A stretch of DNA of 64,000 nucleotides from Gordius sp. MW1 (taxonomy: Eukaryota; Nematomorpha; Gordioida; Gordea; Gordiidae). The notes beneath the pieces were generated by a model. It saw nothing but the letters and a program-made list of their open reading frames with translations, was not told the DNA's origin and ran no database searches. Positions 43,553 to 55,500 of this stretch are shown here, one piece after another (the first letter of the stretch is position 1; each line of letters begins with the position of its first letter). The DNA lies in the NCBI GenBank assembly GCA_964036665.1, contig OZ038527.1:21795901-21859900 (forward strand). Reading direction: 5' to 3'. The position numbers and the translations under genes are program-made.

Positions 43553-44830
43553 GTTGTTAAATAGATATAGAAATATAAGAAAGGGTGGTGGCAACCGATG
43601 TATTTTAATATCTAATAAATAATTAAAAAAATACTATCAATGTTAGCGCCGTGCTATAGCTCTAGCGCATTTAAGTGCTATCGGCTATAGCTTTATCGCC
43701 TCAAACCTCCCTTTTCCTATAACTTATAGCACCTCAAACCTCCCATCTACCATAGCTTCAGCGCCTCAAAGCTCCCATCTCTATAGCACTTAAAGTGACT
43801 ATGTGCTAGTGACATAGCGGCATATGGTTCCTATGTGCTATAGCTTTGGCTCCTTAAAAACGCTATTTCCCCATCACTAGCCATTTGTGTACTATATGAT
43901 CTCATACAAATTACGAATAAGAACTATCGTAATCGATTAAATATCGATCAATAAGAGAAACTCTAGAACATATTTATAATAATGCGGATTTGCATTTGAT
44001 CCATAAAACTGAGAATTATTTAAAATGTGGCAAAAAACAAAGCAAATGTATTTAAACAAATTTAGCAGATTGACGCAAAAAATCTCTGCCCTATAAATAT
44101 AAAACAAATCATCATTAGGGATAAGAGACGAAGGAAAAGCTATTTTCATTAATATATATATCTATTAAATAAAGTTGAAATAATTTAGAAAAACTGTTTT
44201 TTTTAATACTTTATTGGCAAGGAATTATTTAACCAAAATAAAGAACGTTTAGTCCGATCTCGACCAGAAAATTCAAAGATGAATACTTGGATCTACACTT
44301 ACTTTAAAATTTGTTAATTAAAGCCAATTTGACATGAAAATTAATTAAATTTAGGACGCTTTATGGAACAACGACATGAATTTTTTATTAAAATTTGAAA
44401 TAGTCAAATCATAAAGATTGTGGGCGAACGTTTTTGGGACACCGGGGGAAGGAGAGTTAGGGTGGTAATTGTCATATAAGCCTCAGCTTATCTATATCAA
44501 ACAAATGTCCACCTTTTAAACGACAACATTATTTGGTTTTGCAAAACAAAAATATTCCAAAAAATTCATTTAATCGACAAAATAATTTAAGTTTCTAGCA
44601 AAAAAAGGAGGGGCAGTTGCACCCCCCCCCACCCCCGGCGTAATTAAGCAAAAAATTTGTTTGCAGATATTTTTTACAACTATCTTTTATTCTAAACCTA
44701 GGCTCCCCCAGTATTTTAGTTTTAGTAACTTCTACTATTTGAGATAAATTAAATTTGTTTAATAAATTCGGCCTCTCATATTCATTGTAAAAATATGATT
44801 ATATAGAATCGAGCGCATATCGGCAAGGAT

Positions 44831-44989
44831 ATGGGCGTAGCCAGCATTGGGATTAGAGGGAGCAATATGATTTATGGAGGGCCAAAATAATTGTTTTAAA
44901 TTTTAGACATAATTTTAATGCATTACATCAAATTTTGGATTTAGACGGGGGCAGCCGCCCCTCCCTGCCCGGCTTGACTACGTTCATGG
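44831..44989. mobile_element. CATGGGCGTA-family MITE with 8-bp duplication
   Basis: GCAAGGAT at 44823-44830 and again at 44990-44997. Ends ATGGGCGTAGCCAGC and CTTGACTACGTTCATG; interior GGGAGCAATATGATTTATGG and CAGCCGCCCCTCCCTGCC. Confidence 0.8.
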
Positions 44990-45231
44990 GCAAGGATCCT
45001 CTAATTTTATAAACTGGCATGGCATGGCATTGTGCCAAAAATTAGACAGTCGCAATTATCAATCTTCAGGCAGACGCATTTTGTAGGCTAGACATTATTT
45101 CCACATGGATTATAAATTTGAATTATGAGCTTGTGTGCTTTAAGTAAAAAATTTAATTTTCATGTTAGACTAAAACTTATAATTTTAAAAATTATCATAG
45201 GCGCAACTTGCTTAAATAGTTATTTTGGAAT

Positions 45232-45436
45232 CATGGGCGTAGCCAGCAGTGGAATTAGAGGAAGGACAATAATGATTTAGGGAGGGGCAAAATGAACTTA
45301 TCTTGAAATTAGCTAAAATTTTAATAAATTTTTGGAATTAAGAGGGGGCAGCCGCCCCCCTGCCCCCCTTGGCTTATATTAGTAAATAAAATGCATTTTT
45401 AGGTTTGTGCCTGTTCCGCTTCTGGCTACGCCCATG
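45232..45436. mobile_element. CATGGGCGTA-family MITE
   Basis: CATGGGCGTAGCCAGC at the left and CTTCTGGCTACGCCCATG at the right. About 50 bp of AT-rich sequence interrupts the right end after GCCCCCCTTGGCT, so it may be a copy carrying an insertion or two overlapping copies. No clear duplication. Confidence 0.65.
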
Positions 45437-45579
45437 AGAGAATGTCATTTGTTAATCAGTACGGTCTATAATTAGAAGGTTTGCCTGTTTCTTTCTAGTA
45501 CATCCGGTAAAAAGTTAACTTTGTGTAGCTTTATTTTTTTATAGTTAACTTTGTGTAAAGTGGTAGTGTTAGAAACAAC

Positions 45580-45735
45580 CATGGGCGTAGCCAGGGGGTG
45601 GCAGGAAGGGGCGGCTGCCCCCCTCTAAATTCAAATATTTTAAGAAAATTATGGCTAAAATTACTGAAGATTATCATTTTGCCCTCCCTAAATCATTATT
45701 GCCCCCCTCTATATCCGACCCTGGCTACGCCCATG
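45580..45735. mobile_element. CATGGGCGTA-family MITE
   Basis: CATGGGCGTAGCCAGGGGGT on the left and CTGGCTACGCCCATG on the right. Interior GGGCGGCTGCCCCCCTCTAA and CCCTCCCTAAATCATTATTG. Flanks GAAACAAC / GAGACATT match only partly. Confidence 0.75.
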
Positions 45736-45986
45736 GAGACATTTAATAAATAGTAAATCATTTTTTGCCAAATAAATCAACAAATTGACCAACTATAAAT
45801 ATTTTTAATTATAATACAAAATAAAACTTTATAGAAACGATGTTAACGGCTTCTAATTGATTTTCAGCTCAAAAACGCTAGAAAACTTTATTTCACTCTA
45901 TTGAGTTTTTACTAAAATTTATTTAATTATTGTTTTGCTTAAAAAAAGACAGTGTTACCCGACATAACTGTGTTTTTGAGAAGTTC

Positions 45987-46105
45987 CTTGGGCGTAGCCA
46001 GCATTGGGATTAGAGGGGGGCAATAATGATTTAGAGAGGGGCAAAATGAAAATTTCCACAAATTTTTGGATTTAGAGTGGGCCCCCCCCCTTGGCTACGC
46101 CCATG
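45987..46105. mobile_element. CATGGGCGTA-family MITE, short copy
   Basis: CTTGGGCGTAGCCAGCATTG on the left and CTTGGCTACGCCCATG on the right; 119 bp, shortened in the middle compared with the usual 150-175 bp. Confidence 0.7.
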
Positions 46106-46542
46106 AATTTATCGTAAACGAAATAATAAGAGATTCGACGTTCGACATTGTAAATTTGTCTGGTCGATAAATTAAATGAGATGAATGAATATACGTCTTG
46201 ATTGCATTTAAGTGTGTTTTATTGTTTAGCAACGAAAATCTATTCATTAAACCTAGCAAGAGAATGAGCCATAGTAATAATGATTGGAAAAGAACATGCG
46301 CATTATTTTATACACATGTACCTAGGGAAGGCTGTGCCGACTTTTTTCTAAGGTTACCCCTGCCCCCTCCCTCACCTTCTGTGCAATAAAATATAATGTA
46401 GTGTTGTTGTAAGTTGTTAAGCAGTTTAGATTTAAAATTTATTCCCAAATTTTCTTTGAACTTTAAAACATATTCCATATAAATTGTAAAAAGTTAAATT
46501 TATATTTTAAATAAATAAATTATGTAAAAATTGTCGGCTCGA

Positions 46543-49500
46543 ATGTTTTATTTAACCAATCGATTAATAGTCAACAACTGTAAAGTTCGAAATAATTTGA
46601 AATCCGCCGTTCTAACAATTTTAGTATTACTGCTAAAATTTAGTAGAAAATTTGTGATAGCGCTTCCACACTTACAATTTCAATCGCACATTAATTCCAA
46701 AATGGAATTGGATCAAGCCATAGTAAGTGATTTTTATTTTAAAAAAGGTTTTAAATTAATTGATATCAGCTTTTTTGTTTTTAAATATGTAATGCTAAAA
46801 TTTTAAAAATTGAAATTTAATGAAGTCTAGTTTTAATTGATCATCTCAGCACTCATGGGCGTAGCCAAGGGGTGGCAGGGAGAAGCAGCTGCCCCCCTCT
46901 AAATCCAAAAACCCTTTCAAATTTAATATAAATATGACTAAAATTTCAAGAAATTATGATTTTGCCGCTCCCTAAATCATTATTGCCCCCCCCCCCACAA
47001 AATCCACTTCGGGCTACCCCCATGTAAGCACTTTATAAAAGATGTTAACTTTTAATAGTGTGTCCTAAATTTATTGGAGGGGGGGGGGGCTGGCTATGTC
47101 CTTATATTTATATGATCGTAGGGTAATTTAAGGTCGGCTTGACACCTCCCAACATATCGAAGACAATAATTTACTGTGATTTATATTTTATTACATCAAA
47201 ATAAAAAGTTTATAAAAATACTCTTTTTGCAATGAAATTAGTTTTAGAGCAGAGCTAGTATTTATTTTGATTAAAGTAGAGTAGACGTTTGATAACATTT
47301 TAGAAAAGGGCAAAGTGAAAATTTATATAAAAATTATTTAGGAAGGGTGTGTTCAGCCTTTCAGCTTCCCTTGAACTTAGTTCGAGTCTGTATTTTCTCA
47401 AATTTTAAGAGGAACGAACATCCATACCACAGTTTTTAACCACCTGATATCAGGACGAGGAAGCAGGATTTTCTCAAAATTTGGGATTTTTCAAATTATT
47501 TTTATAGTTTTTATCCATAATATAATAAAGGTTATAGATAAGAAAAGTTAGGCCCGTTAGGACTACAAGCCGAGCCGAGCCACTGTCCTAAAATTAAATT
47601 TCCTGTCCGGCCCGGGCGGGCATTATAACAAGATTCGAGCGATTCGGCCCTTATTAGATTTTATTTAGTGTATTATTTTGTTTTTGTGTATTATTTTGTA
47701 AACCTTTTTCATCTAAAAAACGGGAATTATTATTTATATACTTTAAATATAACGTAAACTCAAAAATTCATTATATTGGCCCTATGGGCAGCTTTACTCC
47801 TTGAAAGATGGAAAATTACGTTCAGTGGATGCCTGTGGTTATGGGAAGACAAAAAGGTGTATCCCCCTTGGCTAAGGCACTGCATGATATGGTCATGTTT
47901 TGCGACATAAACCATTATCTATTTCTGCATTTTTTCAAATATAATTTCGCCTCTAATTAAGAATTAAAATTAAGGATATATGTAATACTATATTATGCGA
48001 GGTTATCATAGGGAAACGTTTTTATATATAAATGTCTAACTTATTCATGGGCTTAGCTGAGAGGTGTGAGGGGCGGTTCTTTCCCTTCCTTTACATCCAA
48101 TTTTTATTTAAATTATTTAATTTATGGCTAAAATTTCACAAAATTATCATATTGCCCCTCCCTAAATCATTATTGCCCCCCCCCCTATAATTGCAATGCT
48201 GGCTATACCCATGGTCATATTCAATCGCAAATGTACATTTTTTTATCATTTATATGAATTAGATTGCTTATTTTTTTTCAATAATATCCGTAAATTTACA
48301 GCCTGCCTCTAATTCGCCCATAATTTCGAACGTTAATAGATTTTGGTAGTTTGTATACAAAAATAGCCATTTAAGCATAAATTGATATGAAACTTTATTT
48401 TAAATAAAATACAATTATAAACATATGAAGTTTTTAAACTTTGTTTTTTTTTAAAATCATATTCATATTTGACCTTTTTGCTCAGTGAGTTAGAGACAGC
48501 CTCGAAGAAAATTGTTAGGACGGTTATATCTTTTTTTTATAAACATCTAAAGTAATATTTGTAAAGGCGGTTAACGATAAATAGTTATTACAACTTAATT
48601 TTCTTAGTGACAAATTGCATAGCAATATGATGACAAACTTTATTTATTAAAGTCCGCTTTCTCTGGTGTTAAATATAACGTAAATATGTAAGTAGTATAT
48701 TTAAACATGACTCATAATTGAACTTAAAAACTACTTTTAAATTGAACCATTTTAAACTTGTATTGTAGATTTCTAGCCTGGAGACTTAGCTTACTCTAGC
48801 GTCACGTTATTACTATCTATTAATAATAACTATATATTTCACGCCTTCTTTTATATAGCAATATTTTAGATATAAAAATTAGCTAAGAAATAAGTTAAAA
48901 TGCAAGTTTTAGAGCCATCTTTTATTTATTTTACAACATATTATATTGCACGTGTTCTTGGGCGTAGCCAGGGGGTGGCAGGGAGGGGCGACTGCCACCC
49001 TCGAAATCCAAAAAATCTTGGCTAAAATTTCTAAAAAATTAGCAGTTTGCCCCTCTCTACATCACTATTGCCCCCCCCCCTATTCCATTCTTGGCTACGC
49101 CCATTTACATGTTATAACCAAAATCAATTGCTTGCTTGTTTAGAAACCATTGCAATCGGGTGTAATGCTCAATAAATAGTATTGATGAGATACTGGTTTA
49201 AAAATATCTAACTGCTACTCTACATCCAACAGGCTTATTAAATCTCATTCATAAACTATTGATGAAAAATGCCTTAACTGTAACTTTCATTTAGAAATGT
49301 TTTTTAAGCGGAACTTACCTTTTTCACTAATTACATGCGAATAGATTGTTATAAATGAAATTTTGACCTAAATTAACCAAAAATACTAGGACCTCCTACG
49401 ATGGGTGTGCCATGGGGAGGCGAATGGGGTAGGACCAGCTCCAAATTTCTTATAAGGCACGAGATTTATAAATGAAATTTACATCAACATTTTGCCCTCT

Positions 49501-52500
49501 TACTAAATTTTCTGCCCCGCCCGAGTGCAAATCCTAACGTCCATTAATCCTAAAAATTAAAGGGCAACAATTGATTTATTTTTTAAGTAGCAAGTTTTGT
49601 TAAAAATAATTTTTTATTATTATTTGTATCCTTAACAATTTTAGATCGCTTATCATGGGCGTAGCCAGGGTTGGATTAGGGGGGGGGGAGGCGAAACGTT
49701 TAAAAGTTCAATTAGGGGGGGGGGCAAAACATATTTTTTTTAATTTTGAAGGGTTTTTGCATTGAAACTTTTTTTTTCGTCATTTAGGGGGGCGGCCGCC
49801 CTCCCCCTGCCTACGCCCATGTCCCTTATCTAGCAGTCACTATACCTATTGCAATCTTTATTAATCATAGGATTTGACTTCACTTTCATATCACTAGATC
49901 TAATATATAAGTCCGATGATTTAGAATAAGATGCGCCAAATATTTCATAAATATTATTAAAATGCTACCTATTCATTTATATTTTAGGGGCTTCATAAAC
50001 ATGTAAAAATACCGTAGCCAGGGGCCCCCTATTTAGCATAAATCCAAAAAAATTTCTTTTGATTAAAAAATGAGTTCTTTAATTAATTTAGAGTTATTTG
50101 CATCAAATACTAAGACAAAATACTTTAAAATGTATGCATTAATAAATGAATTATTAAATTAAATTAAGAGTTAGTTGCATAGAATATTGAGACAAAAAAA
50201 GTTTAGGTATACTTTTTCTTTTTAAGTTAAATTGACAAAAAATCAATTTCCATTTTCGGAATTCACTTGTTCATTTGCCAAAAAAAACTTGATTGAGCAT
50301 CTTCCCCGCAAGATTACCTGGCCATCTATCACCTAGTAAATAGCTATTTTATAAATTATAAGGGTAGTTCTTTTCGACAATCTAAATACTTGATTTCCCT
50401 TTCATACCTCTATTATTCAGCTTTGCATCCTTATTCCTTACTATGAAAACATTTGCAGAAAAAAGATTTTGACATTCAACAGGACTAGCAGATATGCAAC
50501 TCAGATAGATTTTATAAGAAACAATGTTGACGAACTAGTTTTTTTATTAGCTAAAGCTAATTTATATGCTTTATTTAGATGTTAAATCTCAACCTCAAAC
50601 TCGATATATTATAAGGCAAAATCTTTCTACTAATAATTCAAACTTAACTTTTAATTAAAAATGAGGTTATTTTAAATTAACATTTTTTATATTCTTGTCT
50701 TGCTCGATTCCTTCATTATACAAATTAATGAATGGTTTTAGATAAGAAAAGCGTTCTCACTAATTAAAAATTCTAAACAGGAGTCAAACAAGAATACTAT
50801 GCTTATGCTCCTCATATTTATTGACTTTGATATATTTTTCAAACTTCTTCACGTAAAATATAAAAAAATAGACTCTAAAATAGAGAACTTCACAGGTGAC
50901 TCGAGACCCTCGGGTCGGGTCGGGTTCGGGTAGAAAATTTGAAAATGATTTCGGGCGGGTCGGGTAGAAAATTTGAAAATGATTTTGGGTCGAGTCGGGT
51001 TCGGGTTGAAAAAAGTTACTTTGTTCTCAACTCTTAAATTAACTAACTCGAAATCTTCTTCCGCAAGATCCGTCAATTTTTGTGCCTGAAACTCGGGGAT
51101 TTTTTTTTGGCACAATTCTACTGAAGCAATTTAAATGGCACAAATATCAACTAAAATAAGTAGTTTATAGTATACGGCTTTATCTCAAATTTAAAAGACC
51201 TGTCGTTTAATGCTGTCGACCTAACAGCTTACAAAATTTTATTAAAATCACTATTTAATAACACCACAACCTTTTCTCTTCCTATAATCACAACCTCAGG
51301 TTAAATTTTAGATCGAAAAACGCTGGACAAAAGAAAAATAAACCTTGCAACGTTTTATATTTTATACATTAGATCAGATCTGTTGAAATTGTCGGGTTTT
51401 GGGGTACCCGTGCAGTTCTCCAGTATAAAGGGGTTTTAGATTCATTTTCCAGTTACTCCTCCACTCTCCTTTATTATGCAATCTCATTTTTAGGGATGTT
51501 TTTTGAATCCCTACTAGATTCATCTTAAAGGGTTTATTGACAATAAATTTTATTTTTACAATTGTTTCTAAACAGCGTTTTTTGCAAAATTTTGGCTATC
51601 TCCCCCAATCCGACCTGGAAACTCAAGCCCTGCGGTCGATGGACGAAATTTCGCGCGCTTTGCTAACTGCTCAAAAATTTGGCGCCATAAAACAAACGGG
51701 CCAATTAGATCGTGCGACGCAACAGCTCATGAGGAGAGGCAGGTGTGGCGTGCCCGACGTCATTGATCACGTTACCGATGACGTCACGAACAAGCTGACC
51801 AATGAGCGTCGTCGCCGTCGCTTCGTTCTTCAAGGCAACAAATGGGACAAACGAATACTCACCTATAGGTTAAATTAGAGAATTTTACTTTTAAATTTTA
51901 CATAAATAATTTGTTGTGACTAATGCCTGTGATGAATTGTGACAGTCAAAACCGTTTAATTGCAAAGCCTCGGGCCTGATAAAAACATTCGCGATTAACC
52001 GATATTTCGCGATTAAATGATGGAAATTAAAGTATATGTACATCATATTAAATATTCATTTCTTACTCTTCGCAATAAAACGATATTTTCTATAATTATC
52101 TGGTTAATTAAAGGACTCGAAAATGTTTGTGAATATCCATATTGTACTTGTAGTGATTAACAATTTATTATTATTAATGTTATATATATCCCGTGGAGTT
52201 ATAATACATTATATATACATATGTGATTCTAACTAATTTGAATAATATAATAAACACTAATTCTGATGATACCAGTAGATTAATTTATATGGCGCTGCGA
52301 GTAGGGTTCGAACCTACGCGGGAATATCCCATTATGGCGCGGATGAATGAATTAACGAACCTACAGGTACCTTCTTATAAAGAAGAAGATAATATAGATG
52401 CATATTTATATACATTAAATGCTATATTTGATGCCAGAAATATTGGATCATCAGAAAAACATTTGGAGTTTAAGAAAAAACTGTTTATAGCATACTTTGG

Positions 52501-55500
52501 ACAAACAAATATAGAAAAAATAAGAAATTTTTTATATCCCAAAGACCCAAAGAAGTGGCGTAGCCAGACGGGGGGGGGGAAACGGGAAATCCCCCCCCCC
52601 GTCAAAAAAATATCAAATGTTTATTTTGTTTTTTTAAATGATGTTACAAAAAAAATTTATAATTTCCCCCCCCCCCAGAGAAAATCCTGGCTACGCGCCT
52701 GACCCAAAGGAATTTACCTTTCAAGAACTCACGGAGGTGGCTAGAAAATTATTCAAACCAAAAACAACCATATTCCAAGCAAGAATTGATTTCCGTAAAG
52801 CCCTAAAGAAACAGGGGGAATCAATTCAAGAATTTGTTACGAGATTAAAACAAATCTCAAAATTTTGTAATTTTCAAGATCACCTTGATGAAAACTTACG
52901 GGATCAATTAATCTGTGGACTGCATAATTTGTCACTAGAAACAGAAATACGTACCCGATGGCCTGATGCCATAGATGAAAAGAATAGACAAATATCATTT
53001 GATGAAATTTTTAAATTAGCTGAATCCATTGAGCTTGCAAATAGAGAAATGAATACATCTTCAGATATCAACCAATTGAAACCAAAGAAGTATAAGAATA
53101 AATTTGAACCAAAAACATTTTTATGCAAAAGATGTGGTCATAGACATTCAAATGGAAACTGCCCAGCATTTGGTAAAACATGTTATCTTATATATAAAAA
53201 TGAAACTATGTGTGTATGTGTGTGTGTATGTATGCCGCCACCAATTTTGGAGAACTACCGGACCGATTTGGCTCAAAATTTCACAGTTTATTCCCCACAC
53301 TCCGGAGCGTGTTTTAAGATATGTTCCAGCCAAATCGGTCGAGTAGTTTTCGAGATATTGGGTTTTATGCGTTTTGACGTTGTATCGAACGTCAATCAAA
53401 CGCCCTCATCACGTACTGCTGCTGCGTATCTTATCTATATTGTAGGTAGTGTGATAAATGCAGTAGGCATGTGTTGCGGAAAATGAAAACTTTTTACGCA
53501 CTTTGAAACATATCAAAGCCATTTTTTGCTTATTTTTCTTCACGTCAATTAATTTTATTATTATAGGACAGTCGTGTCCCCCCCTCCTGCGTGGCTAAAT
53601 AAATTAAAAAATCTAATTTTGTAATTTTTTGCACGTTAAATAAGAAGAAAAATGAAAATACTTTTAACAAAGTGCCAATAAATGTTGATATATCCATGGG
53701 CGTACCCAGGTTTTGAATTAGGGGAGGGGGGCAGATTAAAAAAAAGGTCTTGACTACCCAAAAATTTTCCTGAGAGCAAAAAAAAATAAAAAAAAGGTCT
53801 CGACTATCCAAAAATTTTCCTGCGACCGTAATTTAAATTTCATTTTACCAAAATAATTTATATTTATGTGTAAATTCGCTGAGTTAAGTTCAAATAGGGG
53901 GGGGGGGTAGCCGCGCCCCCTGCCCCCGCCTGGCTAATTAAAGGGGGGGGGGGGTAAAACATGATTTTTTTAAATTTTAAGGGTTTTTGTATTGAAATCC
54001 TTCTTTTTTTAAATTAGGAAGGGGGCAGCCGCGCCCCTTGCTTCCCCCTGGCTAATTAGGGGGGGGGGCAGCCTCCCCCCTGGCTACGCCCATGATTATG
54101 ATATTGTTTCTTAATTACATAAAAATAAAAAAAAATTGCTTGAAGGGCCAGGGGGCCATAGATTTTTTCCTTGGGGGGGGGGGGCCATGGAGCCAGGTTT
54201 TCTCTCTTGGGTCAGCCTGGGCCTTGGACCCTCTTGAACTATTTGTTTAAAATTTTTTGCATAATAAACACTTACCAATTATATTTGATATATTCCTAAT
54301 CTATTGAAAATTATCTATATGCCCCCCCCCCTAATTAGCCAGGGGGCAGAGGGCGCGGCTGCCCCCTGGCTAATTAAAAAAAGGATCAAATTTCAATACA
54401 AATACCCTTAAAAATTAAAAAAAAATTATATTTTGCCCCCCCCCCTAATTTAAATTAAGGTCGCAGGAAAATTTTTGGATAGTCAAGCAAAAATTTTTAA
54501 TAATCTGCCCCCCCCCCCCTAATTCAAAACCTGGGTACGCCCATGATATATATTCTGCTAATACACCCAAGTAAATGGCAAAACAACGTTTGATTTTTCG
54601 TTGAATAAACTATATGCGTATCCGTATCCGCCTTTTGTTTATATTTTATCATAAAGACCAGGCGCAATATTTTTTTTTTGATTATAGGTAAATATGACTT
54701 AAAAAAATTTGCTTCATGAAAATTTAAATTCGAAAATTATTGAGGTAAAATTTTGTGTTTTTAACCACCCTTAAAAATATCAATTATTTGTTATTTTTCG
54801 TTAAATAAACTATGTGCGTATCCGTATCCGCCTTTTGTTTATATTTTACCATAAAGGCCAGGCGCGATATTTTTTTTTGATTATAGGTTAATTTGACTTA
54901 AAAAAATTTGCTTCGTGAAAATTTAAATTGGAACATTATCGAGGTAAAATTTTGTGTTTTTAACCACCTTTAAAAATATCAATTATTTGTTATTTTTCGT
55001 TTAGTTGAGTTTTAAAATTTTTTTGGTAGTTTTAAATTTTCTTATTAAAATTTTTTTAATTTTTTTTAAAATTTTTTTAATATGGCAAAACAACGTTTGC
55101 CGGGTCAGCTAGTAATGTAATAAAAAGAATCATTTTCAACAATGCTGCTTAAATAAATTTATAAACTCCTTATCAAATCTTAATAACAAACAACCTAAAA
55201 TTAAAGTACAAATTGAAAATTTTGACATGCTTATGATATTTGACTCAGGTGCTTCAGCAGCTTTAGCCGGGTATGACTTCTATAATAAGATAGGTAGACC
55301 ATCATTATTACCTACACAGGCATTATATACATTTGGGAACCACCCAATTAAAATATTAGGCAAGACCTTTGTAAATGTTAAATTAGAGGATAAAATTTTA
55401 AAACTACCTTTAATAATCACAAGAAATCAAAGTATGGGAATTTTTGGCATGGATTGGATATCATCTTTCAATTTAAAATTACCTATACCTGAGGGTATAA

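Larger units (their letters stand above)
41750..43879. mobile_element. 2.1-kb hAT-like foldback with several nested insertions
   Basis: Ends are inverted copies: TAGTGATGTGAAAACGCT on the left; the right arm ends AACGCTATTTCCCCATCACTA. GCCATTAG (41742-41749) and GCCATTTG (43880-43887) match 7 of 8. Both arms carry repeats of GGGAGATGGGAGGTTTGAGG (left 42120-42200, mirrored 43690-43790) and paired blocks near 42300-42370 / 43365-43600. Three younger elements have landed inside (41829, 43129, 43411), and a partial one at 42600. The TAGTG termini match the hAT copies at 3996 and 63766. Confidence 0.75.
53186..55112 (+). mobile_element. Non-autonomous Helitron inserted in gag
   Basis: Starts TCTTATATATAAAAATGAAA and a TGTGTGTATG-type run after an A, and ends CTAG before a T, as Helitrons do (5' TC, 3' CTRR, target A^T). 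Directly before the end, GGCAAA and TTTGCC form a hairpin with a 6-nt loop (about 55083-55100), followed by GGGTCAGCTAG. No Rep/helicase coding is present. It interrupts the gag zinc-knuckle region and itself carries a composite MITE (53695-54544) and a tandem duplication (54590-55000). Confidence 0.82.
52334..55226 (+). pseudogene. Gag of the mag-like element, split by two insertions
   Basis: From ATG at 52334: [20 protein letters not shown] runs to about 52552, then a MITE (52553-52700). Gag resumes as [44 protein letters not shown] and [17 protein letters not shown] up to a first zinc knuckle [14 protein letters not shown] Helitron (53186-55112) cuts the region between two knuckles. The second knuckle ([10 protein letters not shown]) follows at about 55120 and runs in phase into the protease frame. 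Nucleocapsid/capsid role; inactive here. Confidence 0.8.

Noticed and set aside
52290-52322. tRNA gene fragment (GGTTCGAACC)
   Set aside because: It directly follows an LTR, begins with TGG and is complementary to a tRNA 3' end, so it is a primer-binding site. The 5' half of a tRNA is absent.
53148-53486. Open frames beyond the first gag zinc knuckle (CVCVCVCM-like)
   Set aside because: They read into the Helitron 5' end and its TGTGTG run; not gag.
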